From the NCBI RefSeq assembly GCF_014696435.1, contig NZ_JACJQG010000015.1:91537-155536 (forward strand): 64,000 nucleotides of DNA, given 5' to 3'. Shown one piece after another: positions 1 through 8,862 of the stretch (position 1 is its first letter; the number at the start of each line of letters is the position of its first letter). The stretch comes from Calothrix anomala FACHB-343 (GTDB lineage Bacteria > Cyanobacteriota > Cyanobacteriia > Cyanobacteriales > Nostocaceae). The translations under genes and the position numbers were made by a program. Below the pieces are notes generated by a model that saw nothing but the letters and a program-made list of their open reading frames with translations, made no database searches and was not told the origin of the DNA.

Positions 1-1028
1 TATTTGATTTAGTCAGAAAAATCGTAGAATCTGGGCTACCCATAGATATTGCCTTGCAAGTTTTTGTTCTAAAACTGCCAACTTTCATTGTTTTAGCCTT
101 TCCCATGTCCACTTTATTAGCTACCTTGATGACTTACAGTCGTCTTTCTAGCGAAAGTGAACTGATCGCCCTCAGAGGTTGTGGGGTAAGTGTTTATCGC
201 ATGGTAATGACTGCTGTGATGTTAAGTTTAGTCGTTACCGGGCTAACATTTGTGTTTAACGAACATATAGCACCAGCAGCAAGTTATCAAGCAAATACAA
301 CTTTAAACAACGCCTTAAAGTCAGACAAGCCAATTTTAAAACAACAAAATATTTTCTACCCAGAATATCGAGATATTAAAGCAAAAGATGGAACGACCAA
401 TAGAATATTGACACGCCTGTTTTACGCTGACCAATTTGATGGTAAGCGTATGACAGGTTTGACAATTATCGATCGCTCTGAACAAAACCTCAATCAAATT
501 GTTGTAGCAGAATCAGGGCAATGGAACGCATCACAAAACGTTTGGGATTTTTATAACGGTACTATCTATTTAGTTGCTCCCGATCGCTCTTATCGCAATA
601 TTCTGCGATTTGAACACCAACAACTGCGCCTTCCCCGTACAGCACTCAGTTTGGCAGAAAAAAGCCGCGACTACGGCGAAATGAACATTTCCGAAGCCAT
701 AGAACAACTAGCTGTAGAAAGACTAGGAGGCGATCGCCAAAAGATCCGTAAACTCGAAGTCCGAATTCAACAAAAAATCGCCTTACCCTTTGTCTGTGTA
801 GTTTTTGGCTTAGTGGGCGCAGCAATGGGAACCATACCCCAGCGTACTGGACGCGGTACCAGCTTTGGTATCAGCGTCATTGTCATTTTCTCTTACTACT
901 TCCTCAGCTTTATCACTGGAGCCTTAGCCCAAGCCAATATTCTCTCCCCCTTTATGGGTGCTTGGCTACCCAACTTTATCGGTTTGGGTACAGGGCTATT
1001 TTTATTATTCCGAGTTGCGCAGAGGTAG
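1..1028 (+). CDS. LptF/LptG (YjgP/YjgQ) family permease, 5' truncated by window edge
   Basis: C-terminal part of an LptF/LptG permease, an inner-membrane subunit of the exporter that moves lipopolysaccharide toward the outer membrane with LptB and LptC. The frame is open through the left edge (first in-frame codon at 3), so the TTG at 54 is not the real start and the N-terminus lies outside the window. Visible are a hydrophobic pair of segments just inside the edge, a polar periplasmic middle region (roughly residues 65-225 counted from 54) and three membrane segments at the C-terminus (about 240-320), which is the family topology. Cyanobacteria often encode only one such permease, and LptF cannot be told from LptG here. 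A heptad repeat tract begins directly after the stop. Confidence 0.85.
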   Translation, partial: FDLVRKIVESGLPIDIALQVFVLKLPTFIVLAFPMSTLLATLMTYSRLSSESELIALRGCGVSVYRMVMTAVMLSLVVTGLTFVFNEHIAPAASYQANTTLNNALKSDKPILKQQNIFYPEYRDIKAKDGTTNRILTRLFYADQFDGKRMTGLTIIDRSEQNLNQIVVAESGQWNASQNVWDFYNGTIYLVAPDRSYRNILRFEHQQLRLPRTALSLAEKSRDYGEMNISEAIEQLAVERLGGDRQKIRKLEVRIQQKIALPFVCVVFGLVGAAMGTIPQRTGRGTSFGISVIVIFSYYFLSFITGALAQANILSPFMGAWLPNFIGLGTGLFLLFRVAQR

Positions 1029-1035
1029 ATTGAAA

Positions 1036-1110
1036 TGGGGCATTGGGCATTGGGCATTGGGCATTGGGCATGGGGCATTGGACAGAGACGCGATTAATCG
1101 CGTCTCTACA
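1036..1110. repeat. GGGCATT heptad tract plus GAGACGCGATTAATCGCGTCTC palindrome unit
   Basis: Six or so tandem heptads of the form GGGCATT or GGGCATG are followed by a perfect palindrome centred on CGATTAATCG (about 1085-1108). The palindrome is the same unit that forms the tandem array at 31398-31537. It lies between two genes that converge here, so it may serve as a transcription end. Such short tandemly repeated heptads are typical of Nostocales genomes. Confidence 0.85.
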
Positions 1111-1148
1111 ATTAATATGAATTGTCTTGCTCCCTCTGCACCCTAGCC

Positions 1149-1766
1149 CTAACTATACTGCCGACATTCCGGGGCTGCTGGGTTGTCTTTACAGTATTTT
1201 TGAAAAGACAGCTTGGCTGATTCCATACTTTCGGCTTTTTGATGGGCTGCTTCTGCTTGGAGTTCTTCTACTTCATCCCAAGCGGCGGCGCAAGCTTTGG
1301 AATAGGCTCCTTGTTCGGTACAAATAGCACGAGCTGATGCGATCGCTTTTTGAATTCTTTCTTCTAGCACTAGGCTTGTAGGAGCTTCAACAAAGTCGCT
1401 TTTTGTCAAAATATCGGTAATAGAAACAATCCCTAACAGCTTACCTTTAATCACAGGTGCCCTACGAATACCAGTATTAGCAAATAACCGCGCTACATAT
1501 TCCACACCCAACTCAGGATTCACGACAATGCAAGGCTTGCTCATGATTTCGTAAATCCGTATTTGCTTGGGGTCTTTACCGTAAGCTGTTACTTTATAGA
1601 CAATATCTGTTTCTGTGACTATGCCATAGGCATCATGCTCGTGACGACGATCCACAACCAAAGCACGCAATCCTTTCTCCTTCATTAGTCCCACCGCTTC
1701 AGCAACAGTTGCTGAACCACGGATGGTGACTACATTTTTGGTCATGATATCTTCAGCTTTCATCAT
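1149..1766 (-). CDS. CBS-domain pair fused to CP12 domain
   Basis: A 205-residue regulatory protein: two CBS motifs (about residues 1-125, with the phrase AEDIMTKNVVTI at the N-terminus) followed by a CP12-like domain. The CP12 part shows the core AAAWDEVEELQAEAAHQ and a C-terminal Cys pair in YCKDNPAAPECRQY. CP12 bridges phosphoribulokinase and GAPDH in the Calvin cycle, and CBS pairs usually bind adenine nucleotides, so the fusion plausibly links energy charge to carbon fixation. An open frame extends upstream to 1853, but the ATG at 1766 is preceded by AGGAGA at good spacing and starts exactly at the CBS domain, so that start is preferred. CBS-CP12 fusions are known in cyanobacteria; the function of this one is inferred. 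Confidence 0.88.
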   Translation of the reverse strand: MMKAEDIMTKNVVTIRGSATVAEAVGLMKEKGLRALVVDRRHEHDAYGIVTETDIVYKVTAYGKDPKQIRIYEIMSKPCIVVNPELGVEYVARLFANTGIRRAPVIKGKLLGIVSITDILTKSDFVEAPTSLVLEERIQKAIASARAICTEQGAYSKACAAAWDEVEELQAEAAHQKAESMESAKLSFQKYCKDNPAAPECRQYS

Positions 1767-2173
1767 TGCCGGAGTCTCCTGGTAAATAGTACTATGCAAT
1801 GCGAGAACAAGGCTGGCAATGCCTTTATCGTCATATCGAACAGAGCAACGCACATTTGAGTAACTAGAAAGTAGCTACAACCATAAACTTAGACCAGGTT
1901 TTAATTTCTGATGATATCTAAAGTAACCATCGCGGATAAACAGCTATTTCATTACATCAGGAAAACCTTATTGAATAAAGTAAATCGGGAAAAGTAAATT
2001 TTTTACAAATAATTCTCTATCGCCCATGACTCATGAAGATTGAGCAGTTAGGATGAAATCAAACTGAAAATTTATTTGCTATCTTTTCTCAAAATTCACG
2101 CTTAAGCAATATCTATTATCGGAAATTACCTAAATTATTACCGCCTCTCAGTAAATTCTCCATAGCTAAACTT
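1767..2173. other. Intergenic, divergent promoter region
   Basis: About 400 bp between two divergently transcribed genes. AT-rich, with no repeat family, RNA gene or credible ORF seen. It presumably holds both promoters, but no convincing operator was recognised. Confidence 0.5.
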
Positions 2174-3355
2174 ATGTCAAATCAACATTATCCCCCTGCA
2201 TACTTACGTTACCTGAAAGCCAGACTCTTGAATTTAGGAAGGCCGAGTTTTTGGGTAACAGCAATTTTGTTATCTGTGTTTGGGTTGGTTGGTTGGGAAT
2301 ATCTCTCCGATCCAGATATGTTGACACAAAAGCCAAATCCTGATGCTGATGTCTCCAAGGTAGGTGAATCTTCACTGTCAACTGAAGATAGAGCTGCGAT
2401 CGCTGATGTTGATAATTTTCCCGCCTTGACTCAAGACTTAGGACGAGTCACTGTAGTAGCACCATTAATTCTCCCGGAAGAGAATCGCAACAATCAAAAC
2501 AACCAAAACTTATTTGATGATGTTGTTAGTAAAAAACCTGCTGTTAGCAATGTTTCTCAATCTGATGCTAACAGGGAAATCTTTGATACCAAATCCACTT
2601 TGACAGAAAATAACCCCTTTGTTGTCCAAGCAGATAATTTATTGCGCTCTGGTTATAGTCATAGTCCATTATCAGGCGCTAAATCTTTCACTAATTCTGC
2701 AAAAGAAATTGACGCAAATGCTTCAGCTAATAACTCAGGATTAGCATTAGCAACCCAAGCTAAAATTAATCGCGATTCTGTAAATATCAGCCCATTAGCA
2801 GATGCGATTAATAAATCACAGTATCAAAATAATTCTAATTTTCCAGTTTCTCAAACTGTAAATATTATGGGGAGTAATTCAGAAGCTGGTGTAAAATTAA
2901 TCAATCAAAACTCAACTAGCCAAACAAATATTATGGGTAATGCGGCATACAATGCAGTAAATAATGGAGCCAAATTACCATCACCTAATAGCTTACCTAT
3001 TCAGACTTTACCCAATAACAATAACTTAAATCCGGGAATAATTTATAATCAACCAACTGCAACTAACCTCAGCCAAAATTCTTATCCCAACTTTAATAGT
3101 AGTCAGCCATTAATCAATGGAACACCAACAACAACAGCAGTAACACCAGCTGTTACCTCTGCTACGAGCAATAATATTTCGCCCTATTCTCCGCCAAGTT
3201 CTATACCAGGTGTTGTCAATACTACAAATCCCATAATGTATGGTAATTATGGCGTACAGCAACCTACTCAATTACCCCAATCGCGAATTTCTCTACCTCG
3301 CCCAACACCAGCGCCTTATGGTGGCGTTCAGATTAATGGTTACACCTATCCTTAG
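2174..3355 (+). CDS. Membrane-anchored Asn/Ser-rich protein of unknown function
   Basis: A 393-residue protein not recognised as any named family. One hydrophobic segment (about residues 27-44, WVTAILLSVFGLVGWEYL) follows a basic N-terminus, consistent with a signal anchor and an N-in topology. The remaining 340 residues are low complexity: very rich in Asn, Ser, Gln, Thr and Pro, with no Cys and little predicted fold, ending in a Pro/Tyr-rich tail. It looks like an extracytoplasmic disordered protein attached to a membrane. It stands alone, with a divergent CBS-CP12 gene upstream and a Uma2 gene converging downstream. Confidence 0.7.
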   Translation: MSNQHYPPAYLRYLKARLLNLGRPSFWVTAILLSVFGLVGWEYLSDPDMLTQKPNPDADVSKVGESSLSTEDRAAIADVDNFPALTQDLGRVTVVAPLILPEENRNNQNNQNLFDDVVSKKPAVSNVSQSDANREIFDTKSTLTENNPFVVQADNLLRSGYSHSPLSGAKSFTNSAKEIDANASANNSGLALATQAKINRDSVNISPLADAINKSQYQNNSNFPVSQTVNIMGSNSEAGVKLINQNSTSQTNIMGNAAYNAVNNGAKLPSPNSLPIQTLPNNNNLNPGIIYNQPTATNLSQNSYPNFNSSQPLINGTPTTTAVTPAVTSATSNNISPYSPPSSIPGVVNTTNPIMYGNYGVQQPTQLPQSRISLPRPTPAPYGGVQINGYTYP

Positions 3356-3557
3356 AGATATTTAAATTGGATATTTTGCAATTAGTTTGTCAAAAGTCAA
3401 AAGTCCAGAGTCAAAGGCTGACTTGGACTTTTGACGATATTCGATCTAAAGCTATAAAAGCTGATGTATTTACGGCAATTGCAAATCATTAAGTAATGAG
3501 AATATAATTTATTCTTATTAGGGTAAATTTTACCCATGATTATGACTTTTTAATTAA

Positions 3558-4034
3558 TTAGCGTTTAATTTGCTTAGGAAAATTTGCAACTAATAAAGAT
3601 TGTTCTAATTCACCTTGTTCATTATGAAATTTCATTTCACCTTGTTCGTTACATATCCATACTTCTATAGCTTTAGCTTCTAAATATAATTTTTGTTTAA
3701 ATTCCATTTCTTCCAAACTGTTACCACTTGATTTAAGTTCTATACAAATTTCTGGTGCAATTGAGGCTGACACTTCATCTTCAATTTGAGCAAATCGTTC
3801 CTCAGAACACCACACAACATCAGCAACTTTCACCCCATCGGATGTGTCTATGGCACATTCTGGCATCACTTCTCCTGTATCTACTAAAGATTCTAATAAA
3901 CGTTGGATTCTCCCTTGGTAAAAAGAATGTTTAATTTTTACGGGACTCATAACAATTTGACCCCATTTATTTAATTCGATTTTGAAGGGTAAATCCTGTA
4001 AATTTTTATTGACACAAACTTCTTCCCATTTCAT
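3558..4034 (-). CDS. Uma2-family (DUF820) putative restriction-endonuclease-fold protein
   Basis: A 158-residue member of the Uma2/DUF820 family, very abundant in cyanobacteria and built on a PD-(D/E)XK nuclease fold; its role is unproven. Family marks are ADVVWCSEERF (core Asp), PEICIELKSSGNS (the acidic residue and Lys of the nuclease-like core) and the C-terminal KLYLEAKAIEVWIC strand-helix. The frame is open upstream to 4223, but that extension is only translated HIP1 repeats (the peptide CDR recurs), so the ATG at 4034 before KWEE is taken as the start. It is slightly short for the family, lacking the usual N-terminal helix. Confidence 0.75.
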   Translation of the reverse strand: MKWEEVCVNKNLQDLPFKIELNKWGQIVMSPVKIKHSFYQGRIQRLLESLVDTGEVMPECAIDTSDGVKVADVVWCSEERFAQIEDEVSASIAPEICIELKSSGNSLEEMEFKQKLYLEAKAIEVWICNEQGEMKFHNEQGELEQSLLVANFPKQIKR

Positions 4035-4084
4035 AATTAATATTTGCTGAGAGTAAAAGAAAGATTGATTTAATTTTAACGTGA

Positions 4085-4226
4085 TTTCGACAGCGATCGC
4101 ACTTTCATCCACAATTACAAAAAGGCGATCGCACTTGATGATGTATGAAATGGGAAAGCGATCGCACTTGATCGTGTATGACAAAAAAGCGATCGCACTC
4201 TGGGTAGTTAGAAAGGCGATCAACCA
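4085..4226. repeat. HIP1-rich repeat block
   Basis: Four GCGATCGC octamers lie within about 130 bp, separated by related spacers (phrases such as TTGATGATGTATGA and CACTCTGGGTAGT). A closely related block occurs at 8640-8830, on the other side of the large CHAP/lipase gene. The spacers are too similar to be CRISPR spacers. Confidence 0.8.
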
Positions 4227-4236
4227 TTACCTCTGT

Positions 4237-7200
4237 TTACGCCCAGAGGATAGTTTCAGGTTCCCACCATTGTGCATCAGCCTTTCTGTACACTAAGTAG
4301 TTTGGAATCCAGCGGCCATCCTTAAGTGTGGCCTCTATACGTCCTTCGTATTTCCCTCCTCCTAGATTAAATCTCTTTCCAACTTCATCAAACTCATCAA
4401 GTTTCCAAGGTCTTTGCCCCATTTTATCTAGTTTAAACAAACTGCTAACACTATCTTTTCTTGTCAGCATAGAAGCAAATAGATCTAGACCATTTCCATG
4501 ATTATCAATTGGGTTATTGTAACCAAAACCAATTGTAAAAGCATCATCGGTCGTAGTAGTTCGTCCAGAGTTGCCAAATGAACTGGTATAGAATCCCCAT
4601 GACCACTGAGAATGAGCACTAAAGTTGACAGACTCTGAATCATAACCTCCAAGTCCCAAAGTTTTACTTGCTGGATCAAAAACAAGCAATCGATTGACAC
4701 CGCCGGAAATTCGCTCTGCTATTTCAGCACTAACATAAGCACCTAAACTATGACCTGCCAAGTTAATGTTAGAGCTACTAATTCCCCAATTACTTAGTTT
4801 ATTTGCTGCCCAGCTAGCAGCAGTTTCAATCCATGACCCTCCAATGTTTGGATTAATGTAACTTTTTGCTGCTTGTGACCAATCTAGGGCAAAAACTTGA
4901 TCGCCATCTTCATAACCATCAATTGCAGACGCTAAATACTTGATATCAGTAGAATTTGGATCGTTATCCATTCCATGAATAACTAACCATGTTTTCTTGT
5001 TTGAACTCACAGGATCAGAGTAGTTATTGTCAACCCTATTAAAGCTAATTGAATGCTGTAGTGTTTGTCCAAAAACATTGGTTCCAAAGATAGTTCCTTT
5101 ATATGGATCATCTGTTGTAACCTCAAACTTTATATTTGCGCCACTACCCCGTTCATAATAATCAACTATAACATCATAGTACGCACCTTCCGAGTAAAAA
5201 CCATTAGTGTATTTTGTTACCTGATCAAACCACTTATCTATGATTGCCTGATTACCAATACGAACTCTCACACCATCATCCGAAGTAGTTTGAATTTGGT
5301 TCCATCCTTTAGCAAAATAGCGTTGAGTTGTGAATCGGGCAGAGAAATTATCAGCTGAAACTAGGGAATGCGGAGAACCGTTACCCCAGTCACGCGAGAA
5401 GTTTTGACTGCCACTGCCCCAATCTTGAACAATTACGGGTGTTCCTGTAAGATTAATGTTATTGAAAAACTCAGCTTTCCAGTTTCCAATAGGTACATTT
5501 GTAAGCGCTTTAGTTGCAAAGTTTAAAGCCGCACCACCACCACGTTCATAGTAGTCAATTTCGACATTAAATTTGCCACCATTTCCAGCATCAAAAATTC
5601 CTGTATTCACTACAAATGGCTGATCGACAAGGCGATCAATAATCGTTTGTCCGTTGATTCGCACTCTTATACCATCGTCAGACTGAACACGAATCTCTTG
5701 ACGACCTGCACCAAAAGATACTTGTCCAAATATCCGTGCGGAGAAGTTATCAGTGGACACCCAATTTGAAGGTGAACCATTTCCCCAATTACGGTCAAAG
5801 CCTGTATTAGTACGACCAAAGCTTTCGGCAAAAACCGGACTACCAGTTCTATCAGTGTTGTTAAAATACTGGGCTACCCAAAACTGCGATCGCGCCTCGT
5901 TACTTCCAGATATACTCTCGTAGACTTGCCGCAATGTCCAATCTCGCGCCAAGGCATCTGTATAACTTTGCAAACCACCTGGATCGGCATCACGTAGTAA
6001 AATCTTGCGGTAGGCTGTGTTAACTTTGTCTCTGCCTTCTGCACTTTTAGCAAATTCAGAGCGCACTTGGGAGAGTGTCATACCAGATGCCATCTGTCGT
6101 ACCCAGTATTGCAAGCCACTGGAATCTGCTTCACGACCGAAAATATCAATATACAGTTGGCGAATTGACCCTTCGTTGTTTGAATAACGAGTATTGAAAC
6201 CAACGAACAAATTTGTTAAATCACCATGCATTGCTCCATCATCAGCTTGCCAACGCTTAGTAAATGAACCATCTGAGTTAGAGGTGTAAGTCTCCAGCAT
6301 TCGATTATTATCCGTGGCAAAGCTTCCTCTTTCTTGACGCAAGAAATCTGCTCTGCCATTACCATCGAAATCGTCGAGAAATAATTTAGTTAAATCACCA
6401 TGCATTGCGCCATCATGCATAGCAGAACGGCTGGTAAAGGAACCATCACCATTGGAGATGAAAGTTTCTAACATCCAGGCATTATCAGTCGCAAATGCAC
6501 CTTTTTCTTGCCTTAAAAAATCTGTTTTGCCATCGCCATTAAAGTCTCCCATAAACAGATTGGTGAGATCCCCATGCATATTATTAGAATTGGAGATTTC
6601 CCAAGCTTTTCTGAAGGAACCATCACCAGTGGATAGATAAGTTTCAAACATGCGGTAGTTATCCGTGGCAAAGCTACCTTTTTCTTGCCTGATAAAGTCC
6701 GATTTGCCATCGCCGTTGAAATCACCAATAAACAAATTGGTTAAATCACCATGCATTGCGCCATCATGCATAGCAGAACGGCTGGTAAAGGAACCATCAC
6801 CATTGGAGATGAAAGTTTCTAACATCCAGGCATTATCAGTCGCAAATGCACCTTTTTCTTGCCTTAAAAAATCTGTTTTGCCATCGCCATTAAAGTCTCC
6901 CATAAACAGATTGGTGAGATCCCCATGCATATTATTAGAATTGGAGATTTCCCAAGCTTTTCTGAAGGAACCATCACCATTGGAGAGATAGGTTTCAAAC
7001 ATGCGGTAGTTATCCGTGGCAAAGCTACCTTTTTCTTGCCTGATAAAGTCCGATTTGCCATCGCCGTTGAAGTCAACCTTGGTTCCCAAAACAATTTCTT
7101 TTTTGTTGTTAAGAGATAGAGTGCTACTTTCTAAGTGAATGAATTTAGCAGTGTTAAAAGCGTTTGTGCCTGGATTAATAGTGCGAGAATTGAATTTACC

Positions 7201-8181
7201 ATCGCCGTAGTTCCAGTTGAACTCAGAGATTACGAAAGATCCATTACTATTCACACGTTCTACAAAAGAGACATGTCCAACAGTACCTGCACCACCTTGA
7301 TTAGCATCCCATACTACAAAACTATTGGCTCTAGCTTCTTTACTCCAAGAGCCTGCTTGCTCGTCCCATTGCCCCGCATTACCCCGAATTTTTGCTCCAA
7401 CGCCACTATTTGGATTGATTAAGCCTTTCTCTAAAGCACGTCCATAGGCAAATTCTGTACACTGATCGAGCACACCATATCTGAATACATTACCGCCTGC
7501 TTGTGCGTAAGAATTAGAGTTTAAATTGATGCCAAAATCTGAAGGAGAGGCAAGTTCAACAGATACTGATTGTCCGTTAATTGTGAAAACAGAAGAGTCG
7601 TCCTCAGCTTTCAATGCGATGAGTTCTGCCTCATTGAATATTTTCCCTTGAACCTGCCCTGCTAATATCTCACCTTCATCGCCAGGGGAGTCAACAGCAT
7701 TCGCGTAAGCATCTAAAAAGTGTCCTTTTTCTTCGACAATAATTTTGCCTATAGCGATTGGGTTATCTGCATTTTCTGTCAGAAAACTACTGTTAATGTA
7801 AATAGTGTTTGTACTTTTAGCATATGCACCTAATGCACCATTCATCTGGGCATTAGAGAGAAATTGCACATCTGGCAATACACCATAGTTTCCACCCAAT
7901 ATCTCTGCACCTAATGCTTCTGCTTTATTAATATCAAAAGATTCTCCGAAAGCAATCTCAGCTACTTCAGCAAAGTTAGTTTTAAAAATACTTCCAGCAG
8001 CGTAAACTAATGCGTTAGTTGGGTTAATTTCGTTTTGCCACGCTTGGATGAGAGTCTCGCCTGCTAACGATAAAAGTTGCTGTGAACTAAATCCTTGCCA
8101 ATCAGCTTGTAAAGGATTAAGCGAATTATTATCTAAGTCTGGAAACGAAGAATTGATGTTAAATTCAGGATTGTCAAACAT
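4237..8181 (-). CDS. Giant secreted-type multidomain protein: CHAP, FG-GAP repeats, DUF4214, two PA14, lipase-like hydrolase
   Basis: 1314 residues. A leader shared with the gene at 8863-9447 (SQQLLSLAGETLIQAW, about 31-50) is followed by a degenerate metalloprotease-like segment (EEKGHFLDA near 150, where family members usually show EEIGH). A CHAP amidase domain has its Cys near 240 (DQCTEFAYG) and His near 303 (GHVSFVE). Five or so FG-GAP/VCBS units with Ca-binding DFNGDGKSDF loops span 365-660. DUF4214 lies at about 670-765, two PA14 domains at about 770-890 and 897-1022, and an alpha/beta hydrolase with GHSLGA (Ser near 1144) at about 1055-1245. The likely role is a surface or secreted peptidoglycan- and ester-hydrolysing protein. 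No Sec signal peptide is visible, so export probably uses the leader or a type I-like route. The FG-GAP part contains a near-identical 351-bp tandem duplication. Confidence 0.85.
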   Translation of the reverse strand: MFDNPEFNINSSFPDLDNNSLNPLQADWQGFSSQQLLSLAGETLIQAWQNEINPTNALVYAAGSIFKTNFAEVAEIAFGESFDINKAEALGAEILGGNYGVLPDVQFLSNAQMNGALGAYAKSTNTIYINSSFLTENADNPIAIGKIIVEEKGHFLDAYANAVDSPGDEGEILAGQVQGKIFNEAELIALKAEDDSSVFTINGQSVSVELASPSDFGINLNSNSYAQAGGNVFRYGVLDQCTEFAYGRALEKGLINPNSGVGAKIRGNAGQWDEQAGSWSKEARANSFVVWDANQGGAGTVGHVSFVERVNSNGSFVISEFNWNYGDGKFNSRTINPGTNAFNTAKFIHLESSTLSLNNKKEIVLGTKVDFNGDGKSDFIRQEKGSFATDNYRMFETYLSNGDGSFRKAWEISNSNNMHGDLTNLFMGDFNGDGKTDFLRQEKGAFATDNAWMLETFISNGDGSFTSRSAMHDGAMHGDLTNLFIGDFNGDGKSDFIRQEKGSFATDNYRMFETYLSTGDGSFRKAWEISNSNNMHGDLTNLFMGDFNGDGKTDFLRQEKGAFATDNAWMLETFISNGDGSFTSRSAMHDGAMHGDLTKLFLDDFDGNGRADFLRQERGSFATDNNRMLETYTSNSDGSFTKRWQADDGAMHGDLTNLFVGFNTRYSNNEGSIRQLYIDIFGREADSSGLQYWVRQMASGMTLSQVRSEFAKSAEGRDKVNTAYRKILLRDADPGGLQSYTDALARDWTLRQVYESISGSNEARSQFWVAQYFNNTDRTGSPVFAESFGRTNTGFDRNWGNGSPSNWVSTDNFSARIFGQVSFGAGRQEIRVQSDDGIRVRINGQTIIDRLVDQPFVVNTGIFDAGNGGKFNVEIDYYERGGGAALNFATKALTNVPIGNWKAEFFNNINLTGTPVIVQDWGSGSQNFSRDWGNGSPHSLVSADNFSARFTTQRYFAKGWNQIQTTSDDGVRVRIGNQAIIDKWFDQVTKYTNGFYSEGAYYDVIVDYYERGSGANIKFEVTTDDPYKGTIFGTNVFGQTLQHSISFNRVDNNYSDPVSSNKKTWLVIHGMDNDPNSTDIKYLASAIDGYEDGDQVFALDWSQAAKSYINPNIGGSWIETAASWAANKLSNWGISSSNINLAGHSLGAYVSAEIAERISGGVNRLLVFDPASKTLGLGGYDSESVNFSAHSQWSWGFYTSSFGNSGRTTTTDDAFTIGFGYNNPIDNHGNGLDLFASMLTRKDSVSSLFKLDKMGQRPWKLDEFDEVGKRFNLGGGKYEGRIEATLKDGRWIPNYLVYRKADAQWWEPETILWA
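6390..7072. repeat. 351-bp in-frame tandem duplication inside the FG-GAP region
   Basis: The stretch from 6390 to about 6721 recurs at 6741 to about 7072 with an offset of exactly 351 bp (117 codons), encoding two FG-GAP units each time. The copies are almost identical at the DNA level, differing mainly around GTGGATAGATAAG versus TTGGAGAGATAGG. The outer FG-GAP units are more diverged, so this is a recent expansion. Confidence 0.9.
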
Positions 8182-8259
8182 AGTTAACCTGATTCAGAAT
8201 ATTGAAAACTAACAGAAATGCTGAAACATTAAACTTGCCAAAATCAATCTATGACTAAG

Positions 8260-8420
8260 TATTTCATACTTCATTTAAAGCATGATTTAGCAAAGTTTAA
8301 ACGCAATTAAATTTGCTGATATATTTATTAACTACATCATGACAAGTTAAGCTGAAGTGTAGTTATAGCGTGATTACCTAAATTGCGATGAATTTAATGT
8401 GAGTGAGGTCAGTCGAAAAA
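8260..8420 (-). promoter_or_regulatory. Upstream element shared by the two CHAP genes (copy 1)
   Basis: The phrase ACATCATGACAAGTTAAGC and, some 15 bp on, TATAGCGTGATTACCTAA, then AATTTAA and GTGA at similar spacing, also occur at 9945-10010 upstream of the paralogous CHAP gene. The surrounding sequence is unrelated, so this looks like a conserved promoter or operator rather than plain duplication. Here it lies about 150-230 bp before the start codon. Confidence 0.5.
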
Positions 8421-8639
8421 GGTATAAAAAACTGAAATTAGATGAAAAATAGATAAAAACCGCTTCGGGAAGACAAAAAAGTAAATTATCTAGTAAGCTT
8501 TCGGCTATTGTGTTCTACTTGCGATCGCAAATACAACCTTTGATTGCAAATTTACATCATCTCAACCTGTGGAAATTACTTAAGAAGAATTCATCTGCAT
8601 AATGCGGGAGTTATTGGGATTTGTCTGCAAAACCTGATT

Positions 8640-8830
8640 TTCAGCGATCGCGCTTTCATCCACAACCAAAAAAGAGCGATGCCTGCGGCGGGCTGCACCA
8701 ACGCACTTTGGGTAGTAAAAAAGGCGATCCCAATTGAATATGTATGAGAATGGATTTGCGATCGCACTCTGGGTATTGAAAAAGGCGATCGCGCTTGGTT
8801 ATGTATGAGGGTGGATTGGCGATCGCTTCT
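8640..8830. repeat. HIP1-rich repeat block, second copy
   Basis: At least four GCGATCGC sites are separated by spacers containing CTTTCATCCACAA, CACTCTGGGTA and TATGTATGAG. These match the block at 4085-4226, placing related arrays on both sides of the giant gene. One unit is interrupted by a GCCTGCGGCGGGCTGC repeat. Confidence 0.75.
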
Positions 8831-8862
8831 AAAACTACCGCGCCATTTGCAGAAGTTACAAA

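Noticed and set aside
4035-4223. N-terminal extension of the first Uma2 protein
   Set aside because: The extra residues are translated HIP1 repeats; the ATG at 4034 starts where the gene-like sequence begins.
6452-7119. Several antisense ORFs opposite the FG-GAP repeats
   Set aside because: They are mirror images of the in-frame duplication in the large gene and repeat with its period.
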